Assembly (NCBI GenBank): GCA_910577935.1
Contig: CAJTOT010000001.1
Location: forward strand, 186,001-250,000
Length of the DNA: 64,000 nucleotides
Reading direction: 5' to 3'
DNA from: an uncultured Hungatella sp.
Lineage (GTDB): Bacteria > Bacillota > Clostridia > Lachnospirales > Lachnospiraceae
The notes beneath the pieces are model-generated. The model searched no databases and was not told the DNA's origin. It worked only from the letters and a program-made list of their open reading frames with translations. Made by a program: the position numbers and the translations under genes. Below, one piece after another: positions 42,415-50,248 of this stretch (the first letter of the stretch is position 1; each line of letters starts with the position of its first letter).

Positions 42415-42944
42415 ATGGTCCCTTCTTTTTTGTTCTCTTTTCGGGCCCTGTTTTTTGACCGCTTATAAAAATAGAGCACTGCCCGCTCCGGATAACGCTT
42501 CAGGACGATCTGAATCTCCTCCTTGGGGTGAATGGGTTTCACCAGATAACTGCATATCCCTGCCCGGTTGGCCCCGTACACGTCGGTAAACAGCTGGTCC
42601 CCCACAAATATGGTGGTCTCCCGGTCAGTGCCCATCAGTTCCATGGCCTTTAAGTAGCCTTTCACCGACGGCTTGCCCCCTTTATAAATATACTTCGACC
42701 CCACGCACCCGGCAAAGGAGGCGACCCTGGGCTCCTTGTTGTTGGAGAGAAGGCAGGTCTCCATGCCCATGCGGTGAAATTCCCCGAACAGCTTTTTTGC
42801 CCTGTCGTCGGCAGGCTGGTCGTGGGGAACCAGGGTGTTATCCACATCAAAGATAACCCCCCGGATGCCTTTCTCATAAAGCTGCCTGTAGGGAATCACA
42901 TAGGCAGAGCTGACATAATAATCTGGATAAAATGGTTCTAACAT
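42411..42944 (-). CDS. yqeG: YqeG-family HAD phosphatase
   Basis: A 177-residue HAD superfamily IIIA phosphatase. The catalytic motif is GVIFDVDNTLVPHDQPADD (Asp35 and Asp37 region), motif II is CLLSNNKEPRV, and FVGDQLFTDVYGANRAG carries motif IV. YqeG is often placed next to aroE in clostridia. Substrate is not known with certainty; phosphatidylglycerol phosphate has been linked to relatives. It follows nrdR by 9 bp and overlaps aroE by 4 bp. Confidence 0.92.
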   Translation of the reverse strand: MLEPFYPDYYVSSAYVIPYRQLYEKGIRGVIFDVDNTLVPHDQPADDRAKKLFGEFHRMGMETCLLSNNKEPRVASFAGCVGSKYIYKGGKPSVKGYLKAMELMGTDRETTIFVGDQLFTDVYGANRAGICSYLVKPIHPKEEIQIVLKRYPERAVLYFYKRSKNRARKENKKEGTI

Positions 42945-42953
42945 ACAGTGTTC

Positions 42954-43406
42954 CTACTTCTTCAATAGTTTGCTCAGTTCTTCCATAAAAGTGTTCACGT
43001 CCTTAAACTCCCGGTACACCGACGCGAACCTCACATAGGCCACCTCGTCAAGGTCTTTTAAGCTCTCCATCACCAGCTCCCCTATGACTGACGTGGCCAC
43101 CTCCTTCTCCTCCATATTGAATATCCGGTTCTCGATGTCATCGATCATGGAATCAATCTCCTGGGTGGAGACCGGCCTTTTATGGCAGGAGCGTATCACC
43201 CCGGACTCGATCTTGGAGCGGTCGTAGGTCTCTCTGGAATTGTCTTTCTTGATCACCATGAGAGGCATGGTCTCCAGCTTCTCATAAGTGGTAAAACGCT
43301 TTCCGCACCGCTCGCACTGCCGCCGCCGGCGTATGGAACAGTTGTCGTCCGCCGGCCTGGAATCGATAACTTTGGTATCATCTTCATTGCAGTAAGGACA
43401 CTTCAT
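42954..43406 (-). CDS. nrdR: Transcriptional repressor NrdR
   Basis: A 150-residue repressor of ribonucleotide reductase genes. The N-terminal zinc ribbon is MKCPYCNEDDTKVIDSRP ... CERCGKRFTTYE, and the ATP-cone domain follows (MPLMVIKKDNSRETYDRSKI). The ATG at 43406, preceded by GAAGGGG, gives the standard family length; an upstream ATG adds 13 residues before the zinc motif. No NrdR box is evident next to it. Confidence 0.96.
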   Translation of the reverse strand: MKCPYCNEDDTKVIDSRPADDNCSIRRRRQCERCGKRFTTYEKLETMPLMVIKKDNSRETYDRSKIESGVIRSCHKRPVSTQEIDSMIDDIENRIFNMEEKEVATSVIGELVMESLKDLDEVAYVRFASVYREFKDVNTFMEELSKLLKK

Positions 43407-43488
43407 GGAATCTACCCCTTCTCTGTCGTCGAGTTTATTTGTCACTTTTTATTCTACCCTACCATCCATAAATTCGCAAGTAACAATT

Positions 43489-43749
43489 TCATATCTTGCA
43501 TGGACCTTCCACGTCGTTTTTCTTCACGTCTACCAAAATGATGTCGTCGCCTACCTGGCAGATATCGGAAAAGGGAATCACAAACTCTTTTTCCCTCCCC
43601 AGAAAGCCGCAGAAGCTCCCCGGCCCCGGCACGATGATCGCCACCATGCAGCCGTTCTTCATGTCAAAGTCCACATCTCCCACAAACCCCAGCCTCTTAC
43701 AGTCCTTTGCGTTGATCACTTCTTTTTGTTTTAATTCAGAAATCCGCAT
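43489..43749 (-). CDS. ylmC: YlmC/YmxH-family sporulation protein (PRC-barrel)
   Basis: An 86-residue single PRC-barrel protein of the YlmC/YmxH family, found in spore formers. It starts MRISELKQKEVINAKDCKRL and contains GDVDFDMKNGCMVAIIVPGP and IPFSDICQVGDDIILVDV. AGAAGGTGG lies five bases before the ATG at 43749. The start codon and the flanking bases lie inside one arm of a perfect 14-bp inverted repeat (43741-43790), which may control translation. The precise role in sporulation is unclear. Confidence 0.88.
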   Translation of the reverse strand: MRISELKQKEVINAKDCKRLGFVGDVDFDMKNGCMVAIIVPGPGSFCGFLGREKEFVIPFSDICQVGDDIILVDVKKNDVEGPCKI

Positions 43750-43790
43750 AGATTCCACCTTCTGACTCTTTGGTGTAATCTATGCGGATT
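43741..43790. promoter_or_regulatory. 14-bp inverted repeat over the ylmC start codon
   Basis: AATCCGCATAGATT (43741-43754) and AATCTATGCGGATT (43777-43790) pair perfectly across 22 bases. On the minus-strand transcript the ylmC ATG is in the 3' arm and the ribosome binding site is in the loop. On the plus strand the stem is followed by T6. Confidence 0.6.
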
Positions 43791-43800
43791 TTTTCATGTC

Positions 43801-44613
43801 CTATTCTTGATATTCGTCTTCTCTCCCATCCGGATCGTCTTCTGCATCCAGACAGTCTCCCGATGCCCCGCAGTCTCTTCCACCCAGGTAAAAGAAGACC
43901 ATGGTACACATGAAGTAAGGCGTCAGCCATATAAGGGCGGCTCCCAGTGTCAGGCAGGTCACCGGAATCCACACTGCGAAACTGAGAAAGATGGCCAGAA
44001 GCCTTCCTCTGTTTCCCCTCATCATCTCCCTGCTCTCCTCCAGTGCCGAGAGGAGAGGCTTCTCCGGGTCCTCGGCCAGAATCATATAAAACTGCCCGTA
44101 GGTCAGCCCCGCCCATATCCCCGCCGCCAGAAGCAGCAGCCCGTATCCGGGCAGATACAGCCGGGCAAACTGCCAGTCCCCGGATATGGCTGCCGCCGCC
44201 GTCAGGACCACCTGGGGAGTTGCCAGAACGGCGGCAAGTATGAGAAAGAGCAGGCTGATTCCGAAAAATTTCCCCGGATGGCTGTGAAATCCCCAGAACA
44301 TGTCCCACACTCCCGCCTGCCTTCCCCGGCAGATATTCAGATACAGCCGAAGGATTCCGGGAACCAGCAGCAATTCAAAGATGAGAAATACCAGGGCCAG
44401 AATTCCCATGACAGCCAGCATAGACAAGAAACCCGTCCTCACATCTTCCATGGAGGCCGCCAGGATGCCGGAAAACAGCATGCATATCTTCCACATGCAC
44501 AAAAACACCAGATCCATAAGCAGCCATATGGCGAAGACCCCCACCGCGATGGAATACTTTCCTGTCATCACCCTCCTGGCCTTCAGTTTTAAATTTTTTC
44601 TGCTCTCCCTCAT
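43801..44613 (-). CDS. DUF975-family membrane protein
   Basis: A 270-residue integral membrane protein. It starts MRESRKNLKLKARRVMTGKY, as is typical for DUF975, and has about six helices (SIAVGVFAIWLLMDLVFLCM, LAVMGILALVFLIFELLLV, FFGISLLFLILAAVLA and others). The motif AEDPEKPLLSALEESREMMRGNRG lies between helices. GGAGGG precedes the ATG at 44613; the longer open frame upstream runs through the neighbouring gene. Function is unknown. It forms a small operon with the 94-residue protein before it. Confidence 0.85.
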   Translation of the reverse strand: MRESRKNLKLKARRVMTGKYSIAVGVFAIWLLMDLVFLCMWKICMLFSGILAASMEDVRTGFLSMLAVMGILALVFLIFELLLVPGILRLYLNICRGRQAGVWDMFWGFHSHPGKFFGISLLFLILAAVLATPQVVLTAAAAISGDWQFARLYLPGYGLLLLAAGIWAGLTYGQFYMILAEDPEKPLLSALEESREMMRGNRGRLLAIFLSFAVWIPVTCLTLGAALIWLTPYFMCTMVFFYLGGRDCGASGDCLDAEDDPDGREDEYQE

Positions 44614-44624
44614 ATTCCCTCCTG

Positions 44625-44909
44625 TCAAAAGACCAGCCGGACCCACAGCCGCAGGAAAACCGCGCCCAGAAGAATTCCCGTGATTCCGGCAAACAGCCCT
44701 GTCTTTCCCTGCCTGTTCAGCTTCTCGTCCACCCTGGACAGGGCGGCAAAGGTCACCGCCAGACCTCCGAAGAAGAATCCGGACAGGACGCAGCACGCCG
44801 TGACGACGGACAAGCTTCCTGTCACCATAGCCGCCAGGCCCATGGCATTTTCCCGGCTCTCCTCCCTGCGGTCCATCAATAGCTCCTGATATGAAGGGTC
44901 CTGATACAT
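44625..44909 (-). CDS. Small DUF4190-like membrane protein
   Basis: A 94-residue protein with two predicted helices (LAAMVTGSLSVVTACCVLSGFFFG and TGLFAGITGILLGAVFLRLWV) separated by AALSRVDEKLNRQGK, resembling DUF4190-type proteins. The N-terminal 22 residues are charged. GAGAGAG lies seven bases before the ATG. It is followed after 11 bp by the DUF975 gene. The function is not known. Confidence 0.78.
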   Translation of the reverse strand: MYQDPSYQELLMDRREESRENAMGLAAMVTGSLSVVTACCVLSGFFFGGLAVTFAALSRVDEKLNRQGKTGLFAGITGILLGAVFLRLWVRLVF

Positions 44910-45020
44910 ATGCTTTCTCTCTCCTTGTTGTTTTCTTGCGGTCTGTCAGGATGAGGGATGCCCAGATTCCGCCTGCGCTCCCTTCCGGCAGAGGACAACT
45001 ACTTCATGGGATAGGGGCCC

Positions 45021-45935
45021 CTAGTACAGCGGAACCACGGCTCCGTCGTAGGTGGACTCGATAAAGGCCTTCACCTCGTCGCTCTGGAGAGCCTCCACCA
45101 GAGCCTTGACGGCCTCGTCGTTCTCCTGGCCTTCCCGGACGGCGATGACATTGCCGTAGGTAGCCGCGGCGATGGACTGGGAATCCTCCACCGCCAGAGC
45201 GTCTGACACCTTGAACCCCGCCTCGATGGCATAGTTGCCGTTGATAACCGCTATGTCCACATCCTCGATGGTTCTGGGAATCTGGGCGGCTTCCACCTCG
45301 TACAGCTTGATATTCTTGGGATTCTCCACGATATCATTCTTGGTGGCGGTCAGGTCAGCGCCCTCTTTCAGCTTGATCAGCCCCTGAGCCTCCAGAAGCA
45401 GAAGGGCCCTGGCCTCGTTGGTGGTATCGTTGGGAACCGCCACGGTGGCTCCGTCCGGCAGTTCCTCTAAAGAGCCGGTCTTTCCCGCGTAGATGCCAAA
45501 CGGCTCATAATGTATGGCAGCCGCCGGCGCCAGGCTGGTCCCGTTCTCTTCATTAAATGACTCCAGATAGGGAAGATGCTGGAAATAGTTGGCATCCAGG
45601 TCACCGGACTCCAGCGCCAGGTTCGGCTGAATGTAATCCACATACTCCTTGACATCCAGCTCATATCCTTTCTCCGCCAGGACACCGGCCGCCGCCTTGA
45701 GAATCTCCCCATGGGGAGCGGGGCTTGCGCCGACCACGATCTTCTTAAGCTCTCCGTCAGTCTTGGGAGCCTCGGCCTCGGTCTCAGCCTCAGCCGCTGT
45801 CTCCCCGCTGTCTCCCGCTGCCGTCGTCTCCGCGCCGGCAGCCGCCGTTGTAGTCTCTCCTGCTTTGTTACCCGAGCAGCCTGCCAGACTTCCTGCCAGC
45901 AGCATTGCCGCGATCACACATAATGTCTTTCTCAT
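45021..45935 (-). CDS. metQ: Methionine-binding lipoprotein MetQ
   Basis: A 304-residue NlpA-family lipoprotein, the receptor of the methionine ABC transporter. The signal peptide ends in LAGC (Cys near 20), then an Ala/Glu/Thr-rich linker of about 45 residues. The binding domain begins LKKIVVGASPAPHGEILKAA and includes YFQHLPYLESFNEENGTSL and AVPNDTTNEARALLLLEAQG. GAGAGGAGAG lies before the ATG at 45935. It is separated from metI by 226 bp that contain a TATAAT and a dispersed-looking sequence block, so it may be transcribed separately as well. Confidence 0.94.
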   Translation of the reverse strand: MRKTLCVIAAMLLAGSLAGCSGNKAGETTTAAAGAETTAAGDSGETAAEAETEAEAPKTDGELKKIVVGASPAPHGEILKAAAGVLAEKGYELDVKEYVDYIQPNLALESGDLDANYFQHLPYLESFNEENGTSLAPAAAIHYEPFGIYAGKTGSLEELPDGATVAVPNDTTNEARALLLLEAQGLIKLKEGADLTATKNDIVENPKNIKLYEVEAAQIPRTIEDVDIAVINGNYAIEAGFKVSDALAVEDSQSIAAATYGNVIAVREGQENDEAVKALVEALQSDEVKAFIESTYDGAVVPLY

Positions 45936-46019
45936 AATCTTCTCTCCTCTCAGATTTTCAGGCCGGGGCCTGAATATATAGCTGATGCCTGCGGATTGTT
46001 CCGCGCTTCGCGCTCCCGC

Positions 46020-46087
46020 TTCTCCGCTTCGGCCGGCGCTGAACAAACGTCCACCGGGCCTTTTGACTCCGGCATCATAATATTATA
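46020..46087 (-). promoter_or_regulatory. Likely metQ promoter and 5' leader block
   Basis: TATAAT (46087-46082 on the minus strand) is followed by ATGATGCCGGAGTCAAAAGG, 17 of 20 bases identical to the block after the argS TATAAT. No good -35 box is seen. A perfect palindrome AGGATATCCT lies 36 bp upstream. Confidence 0.45.
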
Positions 46088-46161
46088 AAAACGCTGGCGG
46101 CGCGCAGATGCCTAGGATATCCTAACGCTCGCCTGACGCTCTCATAATCTTGGAAAATATG

Positions 46162-46827
46162 TCAGCGTATTCTCTTGTCGCCTTTTCGGGACATTTTCAT
46201 TCCCGCTTCCTGGATAATCTGGACCATCACCACCAGGAGCACTACGGATATCCACATGAGGCCGGCTTCATACCGGTAATATCCGTAGTTGATGGCGATG
46301 GCTCCCACGCCGCCGCCGCCTACAAACCCGGCCATAGCGGAGTAGCTGAGGATGGTCGTCACCGCCAGGGCTCCGCCTACCAGAAGGGAGGGCCTGCACT
46401 CGGGAAGAAGAACCTTCCATATAATCTGCCAGTCGGAAGCCCCCATGGACTTGGCCGCCTCGATGACTCCGCCGTCGATCTCCCGCAGGGAAGACTCCAC
46501 CACACGGGCCACATAGGGCCCTGCCGCGATGGTCAGGGGAATCACCATGGCCGGTGAGCCGATTCTCGTCCCGATGACTATCTTGGACAGAGGCAGCACA
46601 ATAAACAAAAGGATCAGAAAGGGCACAGACCGGAGAAGGTTGATCACCGTCCCCAGGGTCTTCTGAAGCCAGGGGACCGGATGGATGCCGTCGGAATCCG
46701 TGACCACCAGGACAATCCCAAGGGGAAGCCCTATTACATAGGCAAACAGGGAGGACAGAAACACCATGTAAAAGGTCTCCCAGATGCCTGTTTTCAGCAT
46801 CGCTATGGTAGAAGGGTCAAATGTCAT
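46162..46827 (-). CDS. metI: Methionine ABC transporter permease MetI
   Basis: A 221-residue permease with five helices. The start TIAMLKTGIWETFYMVFLSS is typical of MetI, and the EAA loop is EIDGGVIEAAKSMGASDWQIIWKVLLPE. Near the C-terminus SAMAGFVGGGGVGAIAINYGYYRY is strongly conserved in the family. It overlaps the end of metN by 11 bp and belongs to the same transcript. Confidence 0.95.
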   Translation of the reverse strand: MTFDPSTIAMLKTGIWETFYMVFLSSLFAYVIGLPLGIVLVVTDSDGIHPVPWLQKTLGTVINLLRSVPFLILLFIVLPLSKIVIGTRIGSPAMVIPLTIAAGPYVARVVESSLREIDGGVIEAAKSMGASDWQIIWKVLLPECRPSLLVGGALAVTTILSYSAMAGFVGGGGVGAIAINYGYYRYEAGLMWISVVLLVVMVQIIQEAGMKMSRKGDKRIR

Positions 46828-47830
46828 GTTCTCTTACCTCCTCATATGGAATATTCACCGTATCCAGGTAGTGAAGGGCCCTGGCGGCCTCCGTCTCGTC
46901 CTCGGGGAGCTGGATAATCATCTGCCCCATGGCGGTTCCTCCCACATCCCTGGTCTGGGCGTACATGATGTTCACCGGAACCTTGCAGGCCAGCACCAGG
47001 TTGGAGATCACCGGCTCCGTGGACTCTCGCCCGTCAAAAATAATCCGTATCTGCCTGGAACCGCCGAAGGTCGCCTGTTTTACCGCGTCCCCCAGTATCA
47101 GCTGGCGGCCGATTCGGGACTTGGGCTCTGAAAATATCTCGGACACCTTTCCCGCTTCCGCTATCTGGCTCTGGTCGATGATGGCCACCCGGTCGCAGAT
47201 AGCCTCGATCACCGCCATCTCGTGGGTGATCACGATGACCGTCACCCCCATGGTCCGGTTGATCTCTTTTAGCAGCTCCAGGATAGACTTGGTTGTGTTG
47301 GGGTCCAGGGCGCTGGTGGCCTCGTCGCACAGAATCACCTTGGGGTTGGTTGCCAGAGCCCTGGCGATGGCGACACGCTGCTTCTGCCCTCCTGACAGCT
47401 GGGCCGGATAGGCTCCCGCCCGGTCTTTAAGCCCCACCGTCTCAAGCAGTTCCAGAGCCCTGGCCTTGGCGCCGGCTTTCGGCGTTCCCACCAGCTCCAG
47501 CGGAAAACACACGTTGCGGAGCACATTTCTCTGGGCAAGCAGATTGAACTGCTGGAAAATCATCCCCATGGACTGCCTGGCCTTCCTGAGCTGGGCCGGG
47601 CTCATCTCCCCCAGCCGCCTGCCCTCGAAAACCACGTCTCCCTCTGTGGGAACCTCCAGGTAATTGATGCACCGCACCAAGGTGCTTTTTCCCGCCCCGC
47701 TGAGGCCGATGATGCCGAATATCTCCCCCTGGCAGATCTCCAGGTTGATATCGTTTAAAGCCCGCACCTTTCCCTCTGATGTCTGAAACTCTTTTCCCAG
47801 ATGGTCGATCTGGATAATAGGCTGCTCCAT
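46817..47830 (-). CDS. metN: Methionine ABC transporter ATPase MetN
   Basis: A 337-residue ATPase. The ABC domain has GLSGAGKSTLVRCINYLE (Walker A), QQFNLL (Q loop), LSGGQKQRVAIARAL (signature) and VILCDEATSALDP (Walker B). The C-terminal NIL domain (about 265-337), which binds methionine in E. coli MetN and inhibits transport, is present. The ATG at 47830 is preceded by GGAGG with a five-base gap. Upstream lies a 285-nt leader with a Met-rich peptide and a terminator that should control this operon. Confidence 0.95.
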   Translation of the reverse strand: MEQPIIQIDHLGKEFQTSEGKVRALNDINLEICQGEIFGIIGLSGAGKSTLVRCINYLEVPTEGDVVFEGRRLGEMSPAQLRKARQSMGMIFQQFNLLAQRNVLRNVCFPLELVGTPKAGAKARALELLETVGLKDRAGAYPAQLSGGQKQRVAIARALATNPKVILCDEATSALDPNTTKSILELLKEINRTMGVTVIVITHEMAVIEAICDRVAIIDQSQIAEAGKVSEIFSEPKSRIGRQLILGDAVKQATFGGSRQIRIIFDGRESTEPVISNLVLACKVPVNIMYAQTRDVGGTAMGQMIIQLPEDETEAARALHYLDTVNIPYEEVREHDI

Positions 47831-47867
47831 AAGCTCCTCCATTCTCAGCAATTGTACGCAGACACGC

Positions 47868-47901
47868 AAAAAGCCGCAGATCCTATACAGACCGGCGGCT
47901 T
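47868..47901 (-). terminator. Attenuator-type terminator before metN
   Basis: AAGCCGC (47901-47895) pairs with GCGGCTT (47877-47871), followed by T5, on the minus strand. It ends 37 bases before the metN start, after the Met-rich leader peptide. A second hairpin, GTGCC-AGAG-GGCAC, lies just upstream at about 47926-47939. Confidence 0.8.
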
Positions 47902-47970
47902 CATCTCGTCAATACAGATATACCCGTGCCCTCTGGCACCTCTTCTGTAAGCACTGTCCCTACAAGACCT

Positions 47971-48066
47971 TCAAATTCCACTAGATTGTACGCACATGAA
48001 CATAGGGCACATGACCATGCCCTTCGCCATATACATATTCATCATCATGGACTTTGAATTGTACAT
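47971..48066 (-). CDS. Methionine-rich leader peptide of the metNI(Q) genes
   Basis: A 31-codon reading frame starting MYNSKSMMMNMYM. Ten of the 31 residues are Met (positions 1, 7, 8, 9, 11, 13, 17, 19, 22, 24). GGAGG lies seven bases before the ATG, and a strong promoter lies about 55 bases upstream. The stop TGA at 47971 is 69 bases before the terminator stem. A GGGCA/TGCCC hairpin overlaps codons 16-21. The design is that of amino-acid attenuation: ribosomes slowed at Met codons would prevent the terminator from forming. It is too short to be a normal gene, and I know of no described family. Confidence 0.85.
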   Translation of the reverse strand: MYNSKSMMMNMYMAKGMVMCPMFMCVQSSGI

Positions 48067-48121
48067 TGCAGTTCCTCCAAACTCAGGTTTTGTTACTTCT
48101 GCGATTACTTCTATGTGTGGT

Positions 48122-48150
48122 ATTCTACTCCAAGGTCACTTTCTTGTCAA
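48122..48150 (-). promoter_or_regulatory. Strong sigma-A promoter of the metN leader
   Basis: On the minus strand TTGACA (48150-48145), 17-bp spacer and TAGAAT (48127-48122). The transcript should start near 48115 and include the leader peptide. Confidence 0.85.
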
Positions 48151-48181
48151 GCATTTTGTGATTAAGTTTATAATCTTCCGT

Positions 48182-49585
48182 TTAAGCGCACAGATCCACG
48201 ATCACCTGGGCAAATATCTTCGCGCTGACCAGAAGGTCCTCCAGCGCCGCGAACTCATCGGCACCGTGCATGCGGTTGTCCGTCCCCGGCATGGCGGCGC
48301 CGAAGGCGACTCCGTTCTTCAGCTCGTGGACATAGGTTCCCCCTCCGGTGTAGAGACATTCTCCCTCTCTTCCCGTGTACGCCTCGTACTCTTTTAAAAG
48401 CGTGCGGACAAACAGGCTGTCTCCGTCTACATGGTGGGGCGGCCTCATGGTGTCGTTGTGAAGGGTGAGGCCGATCCCGGCCATGCGCTCCTTCACCACC
48501 CGGAGCACATTCTCCTCTGTGGCGCAGATAGGGCAGCGGCTGTCGAATCTTCCGTCCAGGCTGTCTTCTGTCACCTTCAGCATGCTGAAGGCCAGGGTCA
48601 GATTTCCCGATATGTGGTCTTCCATGGCGATGCCCATGGCTTTTCCGTACAAATCGCCGTGGGGAATCAGCTTCAAGAGGCCCTTCAGGCATTCTGTCTG
48701 GGGGCAGTCCTCCAGGGGCAGGCGGGTGATGTAGACAAGAAGGCCGGTGAGCGCGTTGTTGCCGCCTTCCGGGTGGGCCGCGTGGGCGTTATCTCCCTGT
48801 GCCGTGATTTTGGTCAGGGCCCCTTCACAGCTGAAGGAGAAGGTGATGCCTGTCTCTTTTTCCGCCTCCCTGGCAGTCTGTTCCAGAATCTCCCGGCTCA
48901 CGCCTTCCACCGCGGCAAATGCCTTGCCGGGCACCACGTTGACCTTGATTCCCGCGTCCAGGGACACCAGCCGGGCGCTCCCCCGGGACTTGGAAAAACT
49001 GCCGGTAAAATGGGCGGCAAGACCGCCTTTCTCCACATTGATCACGGGAAATTCCGCATCCGGGGAGAAGGTCATGGGAGCCTCCTGTTCCATTTTATAA
49101 TAATGCTCGATGTCGGAACTTCCGCACTCCTCGTCGGTTCCCAAAATCAACCGCACATTTTTCTTCAAAGGTATTCCCAGCTCCTTCACCGCTCTCATGG
49201 CGTAGAGGGCAGCCACTGCCGGCCCCTTATCGTCGGCGGTTCCGCGTCCAAACAGGCAACCGTCCTTCAGCACAGGCTCAAAGGGGGCCGTCACCTGCCA
49301 TCCCTCTCCCGCCGGAACCACATCCAGATGGGCGAGGATGTCAAGCTGTTTTTCCCTGTCATTGAGATCCGCCGTGCCTACATAGTTGTCATAGCTGCGG
49401 ACGGCAAAGCCGTACCTCTTTGCCATCTCCAGAGCCGCGGCCAGGGCTGCGGCCGCTCCAGGGCCGTAGGGCATCCCTTCCTCTGCCGGCATCTTCTCGC
49501 TGTTAATGCGGCACAGGGCAAAAATGTCCTCCACCATCTCCCGGCTGTGGCTGTCAATAAATTCCTCTATCTGTTTTCTGTACAT
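48182..49585 (-). CDS. pepV: M20 dipeptidase PepV
   Basis: A 467-residue cytoplasmic zinc dipeptidase. The metal-site motifs are ILAHLDVVPAGEGWQ (His), GRGTADDKGPAVAALYAM (bridging Asp) and LGTDEECGSSDI (catalytic Glu pair); a late His is in TGGGTYVHEL. The lid domain lies in the middle. This pattern is that of PepV/Sapep. It releases amino acids from dipeptides, including those with Met. It lies directly upstream of the metN leader promoter but has no evident link to it other than position. Confidence 0.93.
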   Translation of the reverse strand: MYRKQIEEFIDSHSREMVEDIFALCRINSEKMPAEEGMPYGPGAAAALAAALEMAKRYGFAVRSYDNYVGTADLNDREKQLDILAHLDVVPAGEGWQVTAPFEPVLKDGCLFGRGTADDKGPAVAALYAMRAVKELGIPLKKNVRLILGTDEECGSSDIEHYYKMEQEAPMTFSPDAEFPVINVEKGGLAAHFTGSFSKSRGSARLVSLDAGIKVNVVPGKAFAAVEGVSREILEQTAREAEKETGITFSFSCEGALTKITAQGDNAHAAHPEGGNNALTGLLVYITRLPLEDCPQTECLKGLLKLIPHGDLYGKAMGIAMEDHISGNLTLAFSMLKVTEDSLDGRFDSRCPICATEENVLRVVKERMAGIGLTLHNDTMRPPHHVDGDSLFVRTLLKEYEAYTGREGECLYTGGGTYVHELKNGVAFGAAMPGTDNRMHGADEFAALEDLLVSAKIFAQVIVDLCA

Positions 49586-49650
49586 GTGATTCCCGTCTCC
49601 TTCTTCTTTCCTTCTTCTTTCCCTGTCCCGGCTGTCAGGCGGATACAGGG

Positions 49651-50097
49651 CTACTTTGACATCTCCGCCAGAGTCTGGTTCACCGCTTTTCCGTCGGCCT
49701 TCCCCTTTACCCTGGGCATGAGGACTTTCATGATCTTTCCTTTGTCCGCGGGAGTGGGCTTTTCGATTCCCAGTTCGCCGAGAACGGACTGAATCACCTC
49801 TTTAATCTGCTCCACGGACATGTCCTCGGGGGCAAACTCCTTGTACACGCTGATCCGCAGGGCTGCCTCCTCCTTGATGTCGGTTCTGTCCGCCGGGGCG
49901 GAGTCGTAGGTCTCCTGGCACTGCTTGATCTCCTTCTTTACCACAGCGTTCTCCTCATCCTCTGTCAGGGGGGAACGCTTGTCGATCTCGGCGTTCTTCA
50001 GCACACTGAGCAGCATGGACAGAGCGTCCTTTCGCTCCTTGTTCTTCTCCTTCATAGCCTGCACCATTGCGGCTCTCACTACATCAATCTTACTCAT
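49651..50097 (-). CDS. yqeY: GatB/YqeY-domain protein
   Basis: A 148-residue protein of the YqeY family, which has the same tail domain as GatB. It starts MSKIDVVRAAMVQAMKEKNK and contains LLSVLKNAEIDKR, EIKQCQETYDSAPA and DKGKIMKVLMPRVKGKADGK, the family's conserved end. GGAGG stands ten bases before the ATG at 50097. It may influence tRNA-dependent amidation but its function is not settled. It lies between prfC and pepV on the same strand. Confidence 0.92.
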   Translation of the reverse strand: MSKIDVVRAAMVQAMKEKNKERKDALSMLLSVLKNAEIDKRSPLTEDEENAVVKKEIKQCQETYDSAPADRTDIKEEAALRISVYKEFAPEDMSVEQIKEVIQSVLGELGIEKPTPADKGKIMKVLMPRVKGKADGKAVNQTLAEMSK

Positions 50098-50248
50098 TAG
50101 GTTTTTGCCTCCTGTCATATATTTGCTTTTCTTCCCCCAGTGAACAAGCCCCCTGCCGGGGGATTCTTTCCCTTTTCTTCCCTCCGCTCCCCCATGCCCG
50201 TCTGCCGGACCCGGCGGTTCATCAGATACAGGGCCGCCTGCGCAGCTC

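Noticed and set aside
47870..48180. SAM (S-box) riboswitch before metN
   Set aside because: The conserved S-box core was looked for and is not there; the leader instead holds a Met-rich reading frame and a terminator.
48431..49792. Plus-strand frame opposite pepV
   Set aside because: It is antisense to a clear M20 dipeptidase; composition reflects the third-position bias of pepV.
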